Assembly (NCBI GenBank): GCA_023453725.1
Contig: JAEXTB010000198.1
Location: forward strand, 1 to 9,579
DNA length: 9,579 bases
Direction: 5' to 3'
Origin: Bacillota bacterium
GTDB taxonomy: Bacteria > Bacillota > Clostridia > Christensenellales > CAG-138
Below the pieces are notes generated by a model that saw only the letters and a list, made by a program, of their open reading frames with translations, ran no database searches and was not told the DNA's origin. Numbering within the stretch: position 1 is the stretch's first letter; each line of letters begins with the position of its first letter. Positions 1-5,758 of this stretch are shown here, piece after piece. The translations under genes were made by a program, and so were the position numbers.

Positions 1-463
1 GAGTAAGCCCAGCCTGATGAAGCTCGAGCACCCTGTCGCCCAATGTCTTCTTTTTGGGTCCCGGTTTCTTCCGGTCCAGAGGCAAAGAGGTACGATCCGC
101 TTCCTGCGAGGCATGCACGATCCGTGGGCGTCCCCGGCCGCGCTTTTGCGGCTCTTCCACACGCTGCTCGCTGCGGATGCCGGTTGAAAGGTGCTGCATG
201 CGTTCGAGCATGGCGGCGACCTCTTCCCGTTCGGAACGGATCTGCTCGCGCGTTTCTTCCATTTCCTCCTGCATGCTGTCCATCGCGCGCTCCAGTTTAT
301 GGAACAGGGCAAGAAGCTCCTCTTCCCGTTCACTGAAATCCTCCTGCGGAGGCGGCTTGGGAGCGTCCTCCTTCTGGTTCTTTTTGAGCATGCTGCTTAA
401 AAAGACCGTCGCACAAACGAGAATAAATACAAAAAACGCAAACAGATAATACGTATAATCCAT
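1..463 (-). CDS. Membrane-anchored coiled-coil protein, SwrB/DUF6115-like (partial, 3' end outside window)
   Basis: The start codon ATG is at 463-461 and 154 codons are visible before the window edge, so the C-terminus is missing. Residues 4-25 form one hydrophobic membrane segment, followed by an acidic, Lys/Pro-rich linker (about 27-42). A long, highly charged, probably coiled-coil helix spans about 43-100. A basic segment then contains KRGRGRPR (107-114, AT-hook-like) and KKPGPKKK (132-139). The last visible residues (LGDRVLELHQAGLT) look like the start of a short helix-turn-helix-like C-terminal domain. Position right after the sigma-28 gene plus this architecture match the SwrB/DUF6115 type of proteins at the end of Bacillota fla/che operons. 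B. subtilis SwrB promotes assembly or activation of the flagellar export machinery. The family assignment is from architecture and synteny, not from strong sequence identity. The ribosome binding site is only a weak GGAAGGG. Confidence 0.65.
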   Translation of the reverse strand, partial: MDYTYYLFAFFVFILVCATVFLSSMLKKNQKEDAPKPPPQEDFSEREEELLALFHKLERAMDSMQEEMEETREQIRSEREEVAAMLERMQHLSTGIRSEQRVEEPQKRGRGRPRIVHASQEADRTSLPLDRKKPGPKKKTLGDRVLELHQAGLT

Positions 464-499
464 CTTGGCCCTTCCATCGGCAGCGAACTATCGCGCCCG

Positions 500-796
500 T
501 TATATTTCAATATCGATTTTGACAGGGTCACCGGGCAGCGCTGGGCGCGCCCCCTGCTTGTTCTGTTTTTTGTCCTGCTTTTCGCGTTTCTCGCGTTCCT
601 TTTCACGCTGTATGACCACATTGGAAGGTTCGTATACGTCGCGCACCTGCTGCTGCGCCAGCTGCGCGTCCTGCAGCGCGCGGTTTTGGATATGCGCCTG
701 CGCCATTTCTCCGCTTTTTTGCAGGTTGCTTGCTTCCTTGGAAAAGTCCGTCACCTTATGGATCATGATCTTGGATCCAATGCCTTCAAACGCCAC
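500..796 (-). CDS. Small conserved-type flagellar-operon protein of unknown function
   Basis: This 98-residue protein starts at GTG 796-794, seven bases after a strong AGGAGG; a TTG start further upstream would place that Shine-Dalgarno inside the gene, so GTG is preferred. It ends with TAA at 500-502. There is no signal peptide or membrane segment. The layout is a short mixed N-terminus (1-16), a Gln/Ala-rich helical stretch (about 20-52), a very charged K/R/E/Q segment (about 62-81), and a short hydrophobic tail ending VKIDIEI. I do not recognise a defined domain. From memory, small proteins with a Q-rich middle, K/R-rich stretch and an IDI-like tail occur between sigma-28 and the SwrB/DUF6115-like gene in other Clostridia, so it is probably a real lineage-conserved member of the operon. 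A role in flagellar assembly is inferred from position only. Confidence 0.75.
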   Translation of the reverse strand: MAFEGIGSKIMIHKVTDFSKEASNLQKSGEMAQAHIQNRALQDAQLAQQQVRDVYEPSNVVIQREKEREKREKQDKKQNKQGARPALPGDPVKIDIEI

Positions 797-803
797 AAAA
801 CCG

Positions 804-809
804 CCTCCT
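804..809 (-). promoter_or_regulatory. Strong Shine-Dalgarno that fixes a GTG start
   Basis: The minus strand reads AGGAGG here, followed by a seven-base spacer and GTG at 796-794. This decides the start of the small hypothetical gene. Confidence 0.8.
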
Positions 810-834
810 CTCAACAGATGCCAATGAAACGCAT

Positions 835-1593
835 TTACTGGTTAAATATCGTCTGCAGCCTGGAACGGAACTTCATAATGACTTTGGAATGGATCTGGGA
901 GGCACGGGATTCGGATACCCCCAAGATACCTGCAATTTCTTTGAGCGTAAGCTCTTCATAGTAATACAGCGTGATCACAAGGCGCTCTTTTTCCGGCAGC
1001 GTTTCAATCAGCTCCGCAAGCACCCGTTTCATCTCGTTGTTCTCTACGTTTTCTTCAGGCGTTTCCCCTTTATCCTGTACCACCTGGGCAAGGGAGCAAT
1101 CGCTTGAAATCATCTCCTCAAAATGCATGACGTTAAACATGTGCATTTTGTTGACGATCTTCTGCATTTCCTTTTCGTTCATGCCAAGGTAGGCTGCAAC
1201 CTCGCTGTCCGTAGGCTCCCGTGAGAGTTCCTTTTCCAGTTCGCTGTAGGCGCCGCTTATGGCCTGTATCTTCCGCCTAAGGCTGGAAGGCGCCCAGTCC
1301 TGTTTTCGCATGTGATCGATAATCTCCCCGCGAATCCGAAGGGAGGCGTAGTTTTCAAACTGGATTTCCCGCTTGATATCAAACTTGCTGATTGCGTCAA
1401 TCAAGCCCAGCACGCCGCAGCTCAACAAATCGTCAAAATTGCTGTACCCCTCATACGTGGGCAGCAACCGGTAAACGATGCGCTTGACCAAATACATATA
1501 ATGCAGGACGATCTCGTTTTTTACTTCCTGCGAGCCGTCCCGCGCAAATTGCTCCCAAAGCATCTGCGCCTGATCGTATGCTGCTTCTGCCAT
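835..1593 (-). CDS. fliA: Flagellar RNA polymerase sigma-28 factor (FliA/SigD)
   Basis: This 252-residue sigma-70 family factor of the FliA/SigD/WhiG group directs RNA polymerase to late flagellar, motility and chemotaxis promoters. Region 2 is clear at about 28-100 (YLVKRIVYRL, NFDDLLSCGVLGLIDAISKF, then FENYASLRIRGEIIDHMRKQ, a hallmark of FliA-type factors). Region 3 lies at about 101-150 (SSLRRKIQAI; REPTDSEVAAYLGM). Region 4 with its DNA-binding helix-turn-helix is at about 186-246 (LPEKERLVITLYYYEELTLK and SESRASQIHSKVIMKFRSRL). The start is ATG 1593-1591, seven bases after GGGAGG (1606-1601); the reading frame is open 21 codons further upstream, but that part is intergenic in character. 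Length is normal for the family. It follows flhG directly, with none of the che genes that lie between them in B. subtilis. In this family an anti-sigma factor (FlgM) usually holds the protein in check; no such gene is in the window. Confidence 0.97.
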   Translation of the reverse strand: MAEAAYDQAQMLWEQFARDGSQEVKNEIVLHYMYLVKRIVYRLLPTYEGYSNFDDLLSCGVLGLIDAISKFDIKREIQFENYASLRIRGEIIDHMRKQDWAPSSLRRKIQAISGAYSELEKELSREPTDSEVAAYLGMNEKEMQKIVNKMHMFNVMHFEEMISSDCSLAQVVQDKGETPEENVENNEMKRVLAELIETLPEKERLVITLYYYEELTLKEIAGILGVSESRASQIHSKVIMKFRSRLQTIFNQ

Positions 1594-1600
1594 GCCTGTC

Positions 1601-1606
1601 CCTCCC
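1601..1606 (-). promoter_or_regulatory. Shine-Dalgarno of fliA
   Basis: GGGAGG on the minus strand, seven bases before ATG 1593-1591. It supports this start over the longer open frame. Confidence 0.75.
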
Positions 1607-1630
1607 GGATTACGGTTTACTATCGAGCAC

Positions 1631-1645
1631 CGGCCGCAACGGCCG
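1631..1645 (-). repeat. CGGCCG inverted repeat between flhG and fliA
   Basis: Two copies of the self-complementary hexamer CGGCCG (1631-1636 and 1640-1645) are separated by three bases. In the mRNA they could form a six-base-pair all-GC stem with a UUG loop, about 38 bases before the fliA start. No run of U follows on the minus strand, so this is not an intrinsic terminator. It might act as an mRNA processing or stability element, or be chance. Confidence 0.4.
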
Positions 1646-1664
1646 CGTGAAATCAACCGGGCGC

Positions 1665-2516
1665 TTACCCGCCGCCCAGCAAGCGTTTTAGAAAGCCTGC
1701 TATGCTGTTTTCTCCTGTATCCGGCAAATTCAAGAGATTTTTAGCCAGGCGCTGGTACTGGTAGGCCGCTTTGCAATCCGGAAAGCTCACCAAAAGCGGC
1801 ATTTGCAGCTTTACAGCGCGTGACATGTGCTCGTCCCTTAATATATAACCCAAACCTTTCACTGAAACACCGGCATATTGATCCGCAATGCGGATAAATC
1901 CATCCAGCGCCGATCCCGCTTCTTTCTCCGTATCCGCCATGTTCACAACCAGCCGGACGTTGGGGGACATGTTGCGCTGCCCCATAATCTTCACAAGCGC
2001 GTATGCGTCCATAAAAGCCGTAGGCTCGGGCGTTGTGACCAGTATGGTGTCATGGCTTGCTCCGATGAGCCTGAGAATATGATCGGATATGCCGGCTCCC
2101 GTATCGAATATAATGGTATCCGCCACGTCCTCAAGGCAAGTCAGCTGCGTTACAATGCTCTGCACAGCATCCGAGTTGAGGCTGAGCATTTCCTCCATAC
2201 CGGAACCGCCGGAAATGAATTTGACATCATATACGCCGGTGCCGATGATTTCGCGGATGTTGCGCCCGCCGTGGATGACGCTTAAGAGGTTGCCATCCGT
2301 TTTTGCCCCAAGCATGACATCCACATTGGCAAGCCCCAGGTCCATATCAACAATCAATGTGCGCCGTCCAAGTTTATTAAGAGCAATGGCGAGATTAATC
2401 GATGTGCTCGTCTTGCCCACCCCGCCTTTCGCACTGGTGACCGTTATCACCCGGATGCTGGACGGCGTATGCCTGGCTTTCATAATATCGCGTAGCGCCT
2501 GAGCTTGGTCAAACAT
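1665..2516 (-). CDS. flhG: FlhG (FleN/YlxH), MinD-like ATPase controlling flagellar number and position
   Basis: This 283-residue SIMIBI/ParA-MinD ATPase controls flagellar number or pattern, acting at the membrane with FlhF. The N-terminal helix carries DQAQALR (3-9), matching the DQAxxLR motif by which FlhG stimulates FlhF GTP hydrolysis. The deviant Walker A is KGGVGKTS (30-37), with the signature lysine K30. The VDMDLGLANVD segment (56-66) is switch I, and DTGAGIS (138-144) is the switch II/Walker B region. The tail IAGFLKRLLGG is amphipathic and fits a MinD-style membrane-targeting helix. ATG 2516-2514 lies one base after the flhF UGA stop, with GGGAG inside the end of flhF as its ribosome binding site, so the two are probably translationally coupled. 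All key motifs are intact although the upstream flhF is interrupted. Confidence 0.95.
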   Translation of the reverse strand: MFDQAQALRDIMKARHTPSSIRVITVTSAKGGVGKTSTSINLAIALNKLGRRTLIVDMDLGLANVDVMLGAKTDGNLLSVIHGGRNIREIIGTGVYDVKFISGGSGMEEMLSLNSDAVQSIVTQLTCLEDVADTIIFDTGAGISDHILRLIGASHDTILVTTPEPTAFMDAYALVKIMGQRNMSPNVRLVVNMADTEKEAGSALDGFIRIADQYAGVSVKGLGYILRDEHMSRAVKLQMPLLVSFPDCKAAYQYQRLAKNLLNLPDTGENSIAGFLKRLLGGG

Positions 2517-2517
2517 G

Positions 2518-3258
2518 TCAGCACTCTCCCAACAGGTTTTTGGCTACCAGCTTCGTATCGGGCATGGAGATATCGAACGGCACATTTTGGCCGGTTGTAA
2601 TATAGGCGATTGGCTGTTTTGCCAGTGAAGCGATGTTGAGCATGCTGCCCCATGCGCTGACTTCGTCAAGCTTGGTAATAACCAGCTTGTAGTTGCTGAG
2701 GAAGGAGTAGTGGTTAATAAGCTCCCGGCTCGCGCCATACCCCATAGAAGCGCTTACACAAAGCAGCAGTTCGTCCGCGCCGCTGTGGTGGATATATGCC
2801 TCGATATCCGCCCGGTAACGCTTGTCCGCGGGGCTTTTGCCCGCGGTGTCAATGAGCACCACATCCCTGTCCTGCATCTTCACGAGGGCGTCTTCGATAT
2901 CCTCCGGAGAATACACGGTGCAAATGGGGAGTTCCATGATTTCCGCATACGCCTTAAGCTGCTCCTGCGCGGCGACGCGGTAAGTATCCGTATTGATAAA
3001 CCCCACCTTAAGCCCCTGGTTGACAGTAAAGAGCCCCGCAAGCTTCACAATGGTGGTGGTCTTGCCTACGCCCGTGGGGCCAAGCAGCATGATGATATTC
3101 ATGCGGTACTTTTTCAATTTGATGACTGCAGGCTCGCCAACAATATCCTGTACAAGGCTGTAGGCCACCTGCTCCGGGTCGTCATTAAATTTTGCCGTAA
3201 TTTCCTGTGTTTGTGCGGCGATTTTTTTCGCCACGCCCACAAACACTTCCCGTTCCAT
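2518..3258 (-). CDS. flhF: FlhF C-terminal fragment: complete SRP-type NG GTPase domain
   Basis: This is the downstream 246 codons of flhF, counted from ATG 3258-3256. FlhF is the third SRP-family GTPase (with Ffh and FtsY); it dimerises with GTP at the membrane and sets where flagella form. The N subdomain covers about 1-50. G motifs are all present: GPTGVGKTT (60-68), DTYR (91-94) with the AAQEQLKAYAEIM helix, DTAGKSP (137-143; Arg is more usual than Lys in this motif) and TKLDE (195-199). The tail TTGQNVPFDI is typical. The chosen ATG falls inside the first N-domain helix (IGIRLMEREVFVGVAKKI) and has no good Shine-Dalgarno, so it is a weak start. The frame continues open upstream to the UGA at 3309-3307, the same frame as the N-terminal fragment. 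This fragment may only be made by reinitiation or readthrough. It ends with UGA at 2520-2518. Confidence 0.85.
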   Translation of the reverse strand: MEREVFVGVAKKIAAQTQEITAKFNDDPEQVAYSLVQDIVGEPAVIKLKKYRMNIIMLLGPTGVGKTTTIVKLAGLFTVNQGLKVGFINTDTYRVAAQEQLKAYAEIMELPICTVYSPEDIEDALVKMQDRDVVLIDTAGKSPADKRYRADIEAYIHHSGADELLLCVSASMGYGASRELINHYSFLSNYKLVITKLDEVSAWGSMLNIASLAKQPIAYITTGQNVPFDISMPDTKLVAKNLLGEC

Positions 3259-3297
3259 TAACCGGATGCCGATTGCCTCAGCCCCGGGTGAAAGCTT

Positions 3298-3315
3298 GAC
3301 GCCGCTTCAGCGGTC
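3298..3315 (-). other. Hairpin with the premature UGA in its loop
   Basis: On the minus strand CCGC (3313-3310), loop UGAA (3309-3306), GCGG (3305-3302) form a four-base-pair GC stem. Two further pairs (GA with UC) are possible across a small bulge. The in-frame UGA stop is the first three bases of the loop. Small GC hairpins are mutation and sequencing-error hot spots and could also slow ribosomes. The structure is too short to claim a function. Confidence 0.4.
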
Positions 3316-3705
3316 ATGCACCAGCTTTTGATCGCCGCCGGGAGCAGGTTTTATGGATGCTTCGGCAATCTGGAACTTTTTCGGTTCTGTCTGCGCGCCT
3401 GAAAACGTCGCCGCCACCGTAGAAGCGGGCGCTGCCGCAGGCCGTTTCTGCGCGGGCGGCGCCGGAGGCGTTGAAACCGGAGCCGGGCGCGGCTGTTCAT
3501 AGACTTTGCGTTCGGGAATCATTGTCTTGCCCGGCACCGGTTCGTATGCGACCGTTACCTCCACCAGCTTTTTCCCAAAAAAGCCCTTGAGCCCTTTGCC
3601 CCGGATCTGGCGGTTGGACAATATCATGGCATCCGGTCCAAGCTCCTTGCGGATGCGCTCCATTGCCTCGGGCATTTCGTTTGCAATATAGCTCTTTACA
3701 AACAT
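3307..3705 (-). CDS. flhF: FlhF N-terminal fragment: B domain and Pro-rich linker, ends at premature UGA
   Basis: The ATG at 3705-3703 directly follows the flhA TAA, and GGTG in the flhA end can serve as ribosome binding site. Residues 1-56 match the FlhF B domain (KSYIANEMPEAMERIRKELG, then DAMILSNRQIRGKGLKGFFG). Residues about 60-125 are a Pro/Ala-rich disordered linker, usual and variable in FlhF. Translation stops at UGA 3309-3307 after QKLVHDR, just before the region that should lead into the NG GTPase domain. Alone, this 132-residue product has no GTPase activity. The coding looks normal up to the stop, so this is a broken end rather than a separate gene family. Confidence 0.8.
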   Translation of the reverse strand: MFVKSYIANEMPEAMERIRKELGPDAMILSNRQIRGKGLKGFFGKKLVEVTVAYEPVPGKTMIPERKVYEQPRPAPVSTPPAPPAQKRPAAAPASTVAATFSGAQTEPKKFQIAEASIKPAPGGDQKLVHDR

Positions 3706-5754
3706 TTAAAAGCTCACCACCCCATCGGAGAAAATTTCCACATCGCGTTCCAGTTCATTGTAAGAAAGCACGACGAGATCGGGATTCAGCTGTTCTGTCA
3801 TCTGCTTGAAATACCTGCGCACCCCAGGAGCCGTCAGGAAAATGGGCGTTCCGCCTGAGCCAAGCGCGTTTTCCACGGCGTTCTTGGTGCTTAATAAAAT
3901 TCGCTGAATTTGCATGGGCTCAACAGCAGCGTAGGAACCGCGTTCCGTCTGCCGGATACTGGCTGCGATGATCTGCTCCACCTGCGGGTCAAGCGTAATG
4001 ACGCGCGCCTGATTGTCCGGTACAAAACGCTGCGTGATGGCGCGTTTGAGGTTCTGGCGCACATATTCGGTGAGCAGTTCCAGGTCTCTTGTCAGCGTTC
4101 CGTAATCGCCCAGTATTTCTAAAATGGTACCGATATCCCGTATGGAGATCCCTTCACGCAACAGGTTTGCGAGTATCTTCTGAACCTCGCCGATGGAGAA
4201 CAGCTTGGGAATAACCTCGTCCACCAGGGCGGGCTGCTGGGTCTTGAGATTGTCGATGAGCACCTGCACCTGCTGCCTGCCCATCAGCTCATGGGCGTGA
4301 TGCTTAATAACCTCCATCAAATGGGTAGCTATGACAGAGGGCGAGTCGATGGTGGTAAACCCTTTCAATTCAGCCCGCTCGCGTTCGTTTTCCGTAATCC
4401 AGACAGCGGGCAGGCCAAACGCCGGGTCGGTCGTTTCAAAGCCATCGAGTTTCGCCTCAAGTCCCGCCGGGCGAAGCGCCATAAAATGATCCGGCATGAC
4501 GTCGCCGTGGGCGACCTCAAGCCCCTTGATTTTGATGCAATAGGCGTTGGTGCCAAGCTGAATATTGTCCCGAACGCGCACCACAGGCACGATAATGCCC
4601 ATTTCCATGGCGCACTGGCGGCGGATCATGACAATACGGTCGAGTAAATCGCCCCCCTGCATGGTATCCACCAGGGAGATAATCCCGTAACCAAACTCCA
4701 TTTCAATTGGATACACCTGTAAAAGAGACGTGACGTTTTCCGGCTTGCGCTTTTCCTGTGCGGCAAGCTCGGCGGTATCGTCCTCTGTCTGTACTTCCTT
4801 CTTTTTCTTGGCGTTGGTGGACAGGTACGCAAACAGCGGAAGCGCTGCTGCAATCATCAGAATGGGTATGGTGGGCATACCGGGAACAAAGCCAAGCAGG
4901 GCAAGCATGCCGCCCAAGATATAGAGCGCCTGCGGCTTTGCAAACAGCTGGCTGGAAAGATCGGTGCCAAAGCTGCTTTCGCTTGCGGAGCGGGTGACGA
5001 TAATACCGGCGGAGGTGGAAACGAGCAGCGCCGGAATTTGGTTAACCAACCCTTCACCAACGGTGGCGAGCGCATACACTTCAAGCACCTGTTCAATGGG
5101 CATGACTTTTCCGCCTAAGCCCAAAGCGCCGATCACAATACCGCCAACAAGGTTGATGACGGTAATGATAATGCCGACAATGGCGTCGCCTTTGATAAAT
5201 TTGGAGGCACCGTCCATGGCGCCGTAAAAGTCCGCCTCGCGCTGGATAGCTTCCCTGCGTTTTTTCGCTTCCCCTTCGTTGATGATTCCGGTGTTTAAAT
5301 CCGCGTCAATGGCCATCTGCTTGCCGGGCATTGCGTCAAGCGTAAACCTGGCCGCTACTTCCGCAACACGTTCGGAGCCTTTTGTGATGACCATGAACTG
5401 AACAATGACGATAATCAAAAATATGATAAACCCAACAATAAGGTTGCTGCCCATTACAAACGATGCAAACGTATGAATGACATTGCCCGCCTCACCGCCG
5501 TTGCCCAAAATAAGACGGGTGGATGAAATGTTCAGCGCAAGTCGTAACAGCGTCAAAAGCAAAAGCATCGTCGGGAACGTGGAGAATTCCAGCGTCTCCT
5601 TGATGTACAGGGACATCAGGAGAACGAGCAAGGAAATGGCGATATTGAGTATGAGCAGCATATCCAGTATGGCGGTGGTAAGCGGTACGATAATCAGCAA
5701 TATGATACCGATTACCATCAGGGCCACCATGATATCCGATCCTTTGATTTTCAC
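3706..5754 (-). CDS. flhA: FlhA, flagellar type III export gate protein
   Basis: This 682-residue protein of the FHIPEP family forms the nine-subunit ring of the export gate and receives substrates and chaperones from the cytosol. The N-terminal half (about 1-312) has multiple membrane segments. Between them is the conserved cytoplasmic loop KGSERVAEVAARFTLDAMPG followed by DADLNTGIINEGEAKKRR (about 125-166). A Lys-rich linker (about 314-340) leads to the cytosolic C-terminal domain, ending with the conserved block LTAPGVRRYFKQM and VVLSYNEL. Length matches the family (about 680-695). The start is GTG 5754-5752, seven bases after GGAGG; the flhB stop UGA lies within this ribosome-binding region. 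It ends TAA at 3708-3706, immediately before the flhF ATG. No damaged motif was seen. Confidence 0.97.
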   Translation of the reverse strand: MKIKGSDIMVALMVIGIILLIIVPLTTAILDMLLILNIAISLLVLLMSLYIKETLEFSTFPTMLLLLTLLRLALNISSTRLILGNGGEAGNVIHTFASFVMGSNLIVGFIIFLIIVIVQFMVITKGSERVAEVAARFTLDAMPGKQMAIDADLNTGIINEGEAKKRREAIQREADFYGAMDGASKFIKGDAIVGIIITVINLVGGIVIGALGLGGKVMPIEQVLEVYALATVGEGLVNQIPALLVSTSAGIIVTRSASESSFGTDLSSQLFAKPQALYILGGMLALLGFVPGMPTIPILMIAAALPLFAYLSTNAKKKKEVQTEDDTAELAAQEKRKPENVTSLLQVYPIEMEFGYGIISLVDTMQGGDLLDRIVMIRRQCAMEMGIIVPVVRVRDNIQLGTNAYCIKIKGLEVAHGDVMPDHFMALRPAGLEAKLDGFETTDPAFGLPAVWITENERERAELKGFTTIDSPSVIATHLMEVIKHHAHELMGRQQVQVLIDNLKTQQPALVDEVIPKLFSIGEVQKILANLLREGISIRDIGTILEILGDYGTLTRDLELLTEYVRQNLKRAITQRFVPDNQARVITLDPQVEQIIAASIRQTERGSYAAVEPMQIQRILLSTKNAVENALGSGGTPIFLTAPGVRRYFKQMTEQLNPDLVVLSYNELERDVEIFSDGVVSF

Positions 5755-5758
5755 ACGC

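Larger units (their letters stand above)
2518..3705 (-). pseudogene. flhF: flhF as one reading frame with an in-frame UGA (apparent nonsense mutation)
   Basis: Reading straight through 3705-2518 in a single frame gives 396 codons, with one internal UGA at codon 133 and the true UGA stop at the end. The distance between the internal UGA and the downstream ATG (51 bases) is a multiple of three, so this is a stop codon within one frame, not a simple frameshift. With readthrough the protein would be about 395 residues, close to full-length FlhF (B. subtilis FlhF is about 366). UGA also serves as the normal stop for fliR, flhB and flhF itself, which argues against a recoded genome. Options are a real nonsense mutation, a small indel pair or deletion near the UGA, a sequencing error, or programmed readthrough. 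I favour mutation or error. Confidence 0.7.

Noticed and set aside
43..449. Open frames on the plus strand over the left-edge gene
   Set aside because: They are antisense to the membrane coiled-coil gene, overlap one another, have low-complexity Arg/Ser/Cys-rich products and no family resemblance.
464..499. Possible sigma-28 promoter (GCCGAT on the minus strand) before the left-edge gene
   Set aside because: No TAAA-like -35 element lies at the required distance of about 15 bases; only part of the -10 element matches.
1631..1645. Intrinsic terminator between flhG and fliA
   Set aside because: The GC stem is not followed by a U-run in the transcribed direction, and the operon appears to continue.
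2710..3261. 183-codon plus-strand frame antisense to the FlhF GTPase domain
   Set aside because: The minus strand encodes unmistakable G motifs; the antisense product shows no recognisable domain.
3259..3309. Selenocysteine insertion at the flhF UGA
   Set aside because: No clear SECIS-like stem-loop follows the UGA, FlhF is not a selenoprotein family, and no Cys is expected at this place.
2518..3705. Genome with UGA reassigned to an amino acid
   Set aside because: fliR, flhB and flhF all end at UGA exactly at normal family C-termini and next to the following start codon, so UGA acts as stop here.
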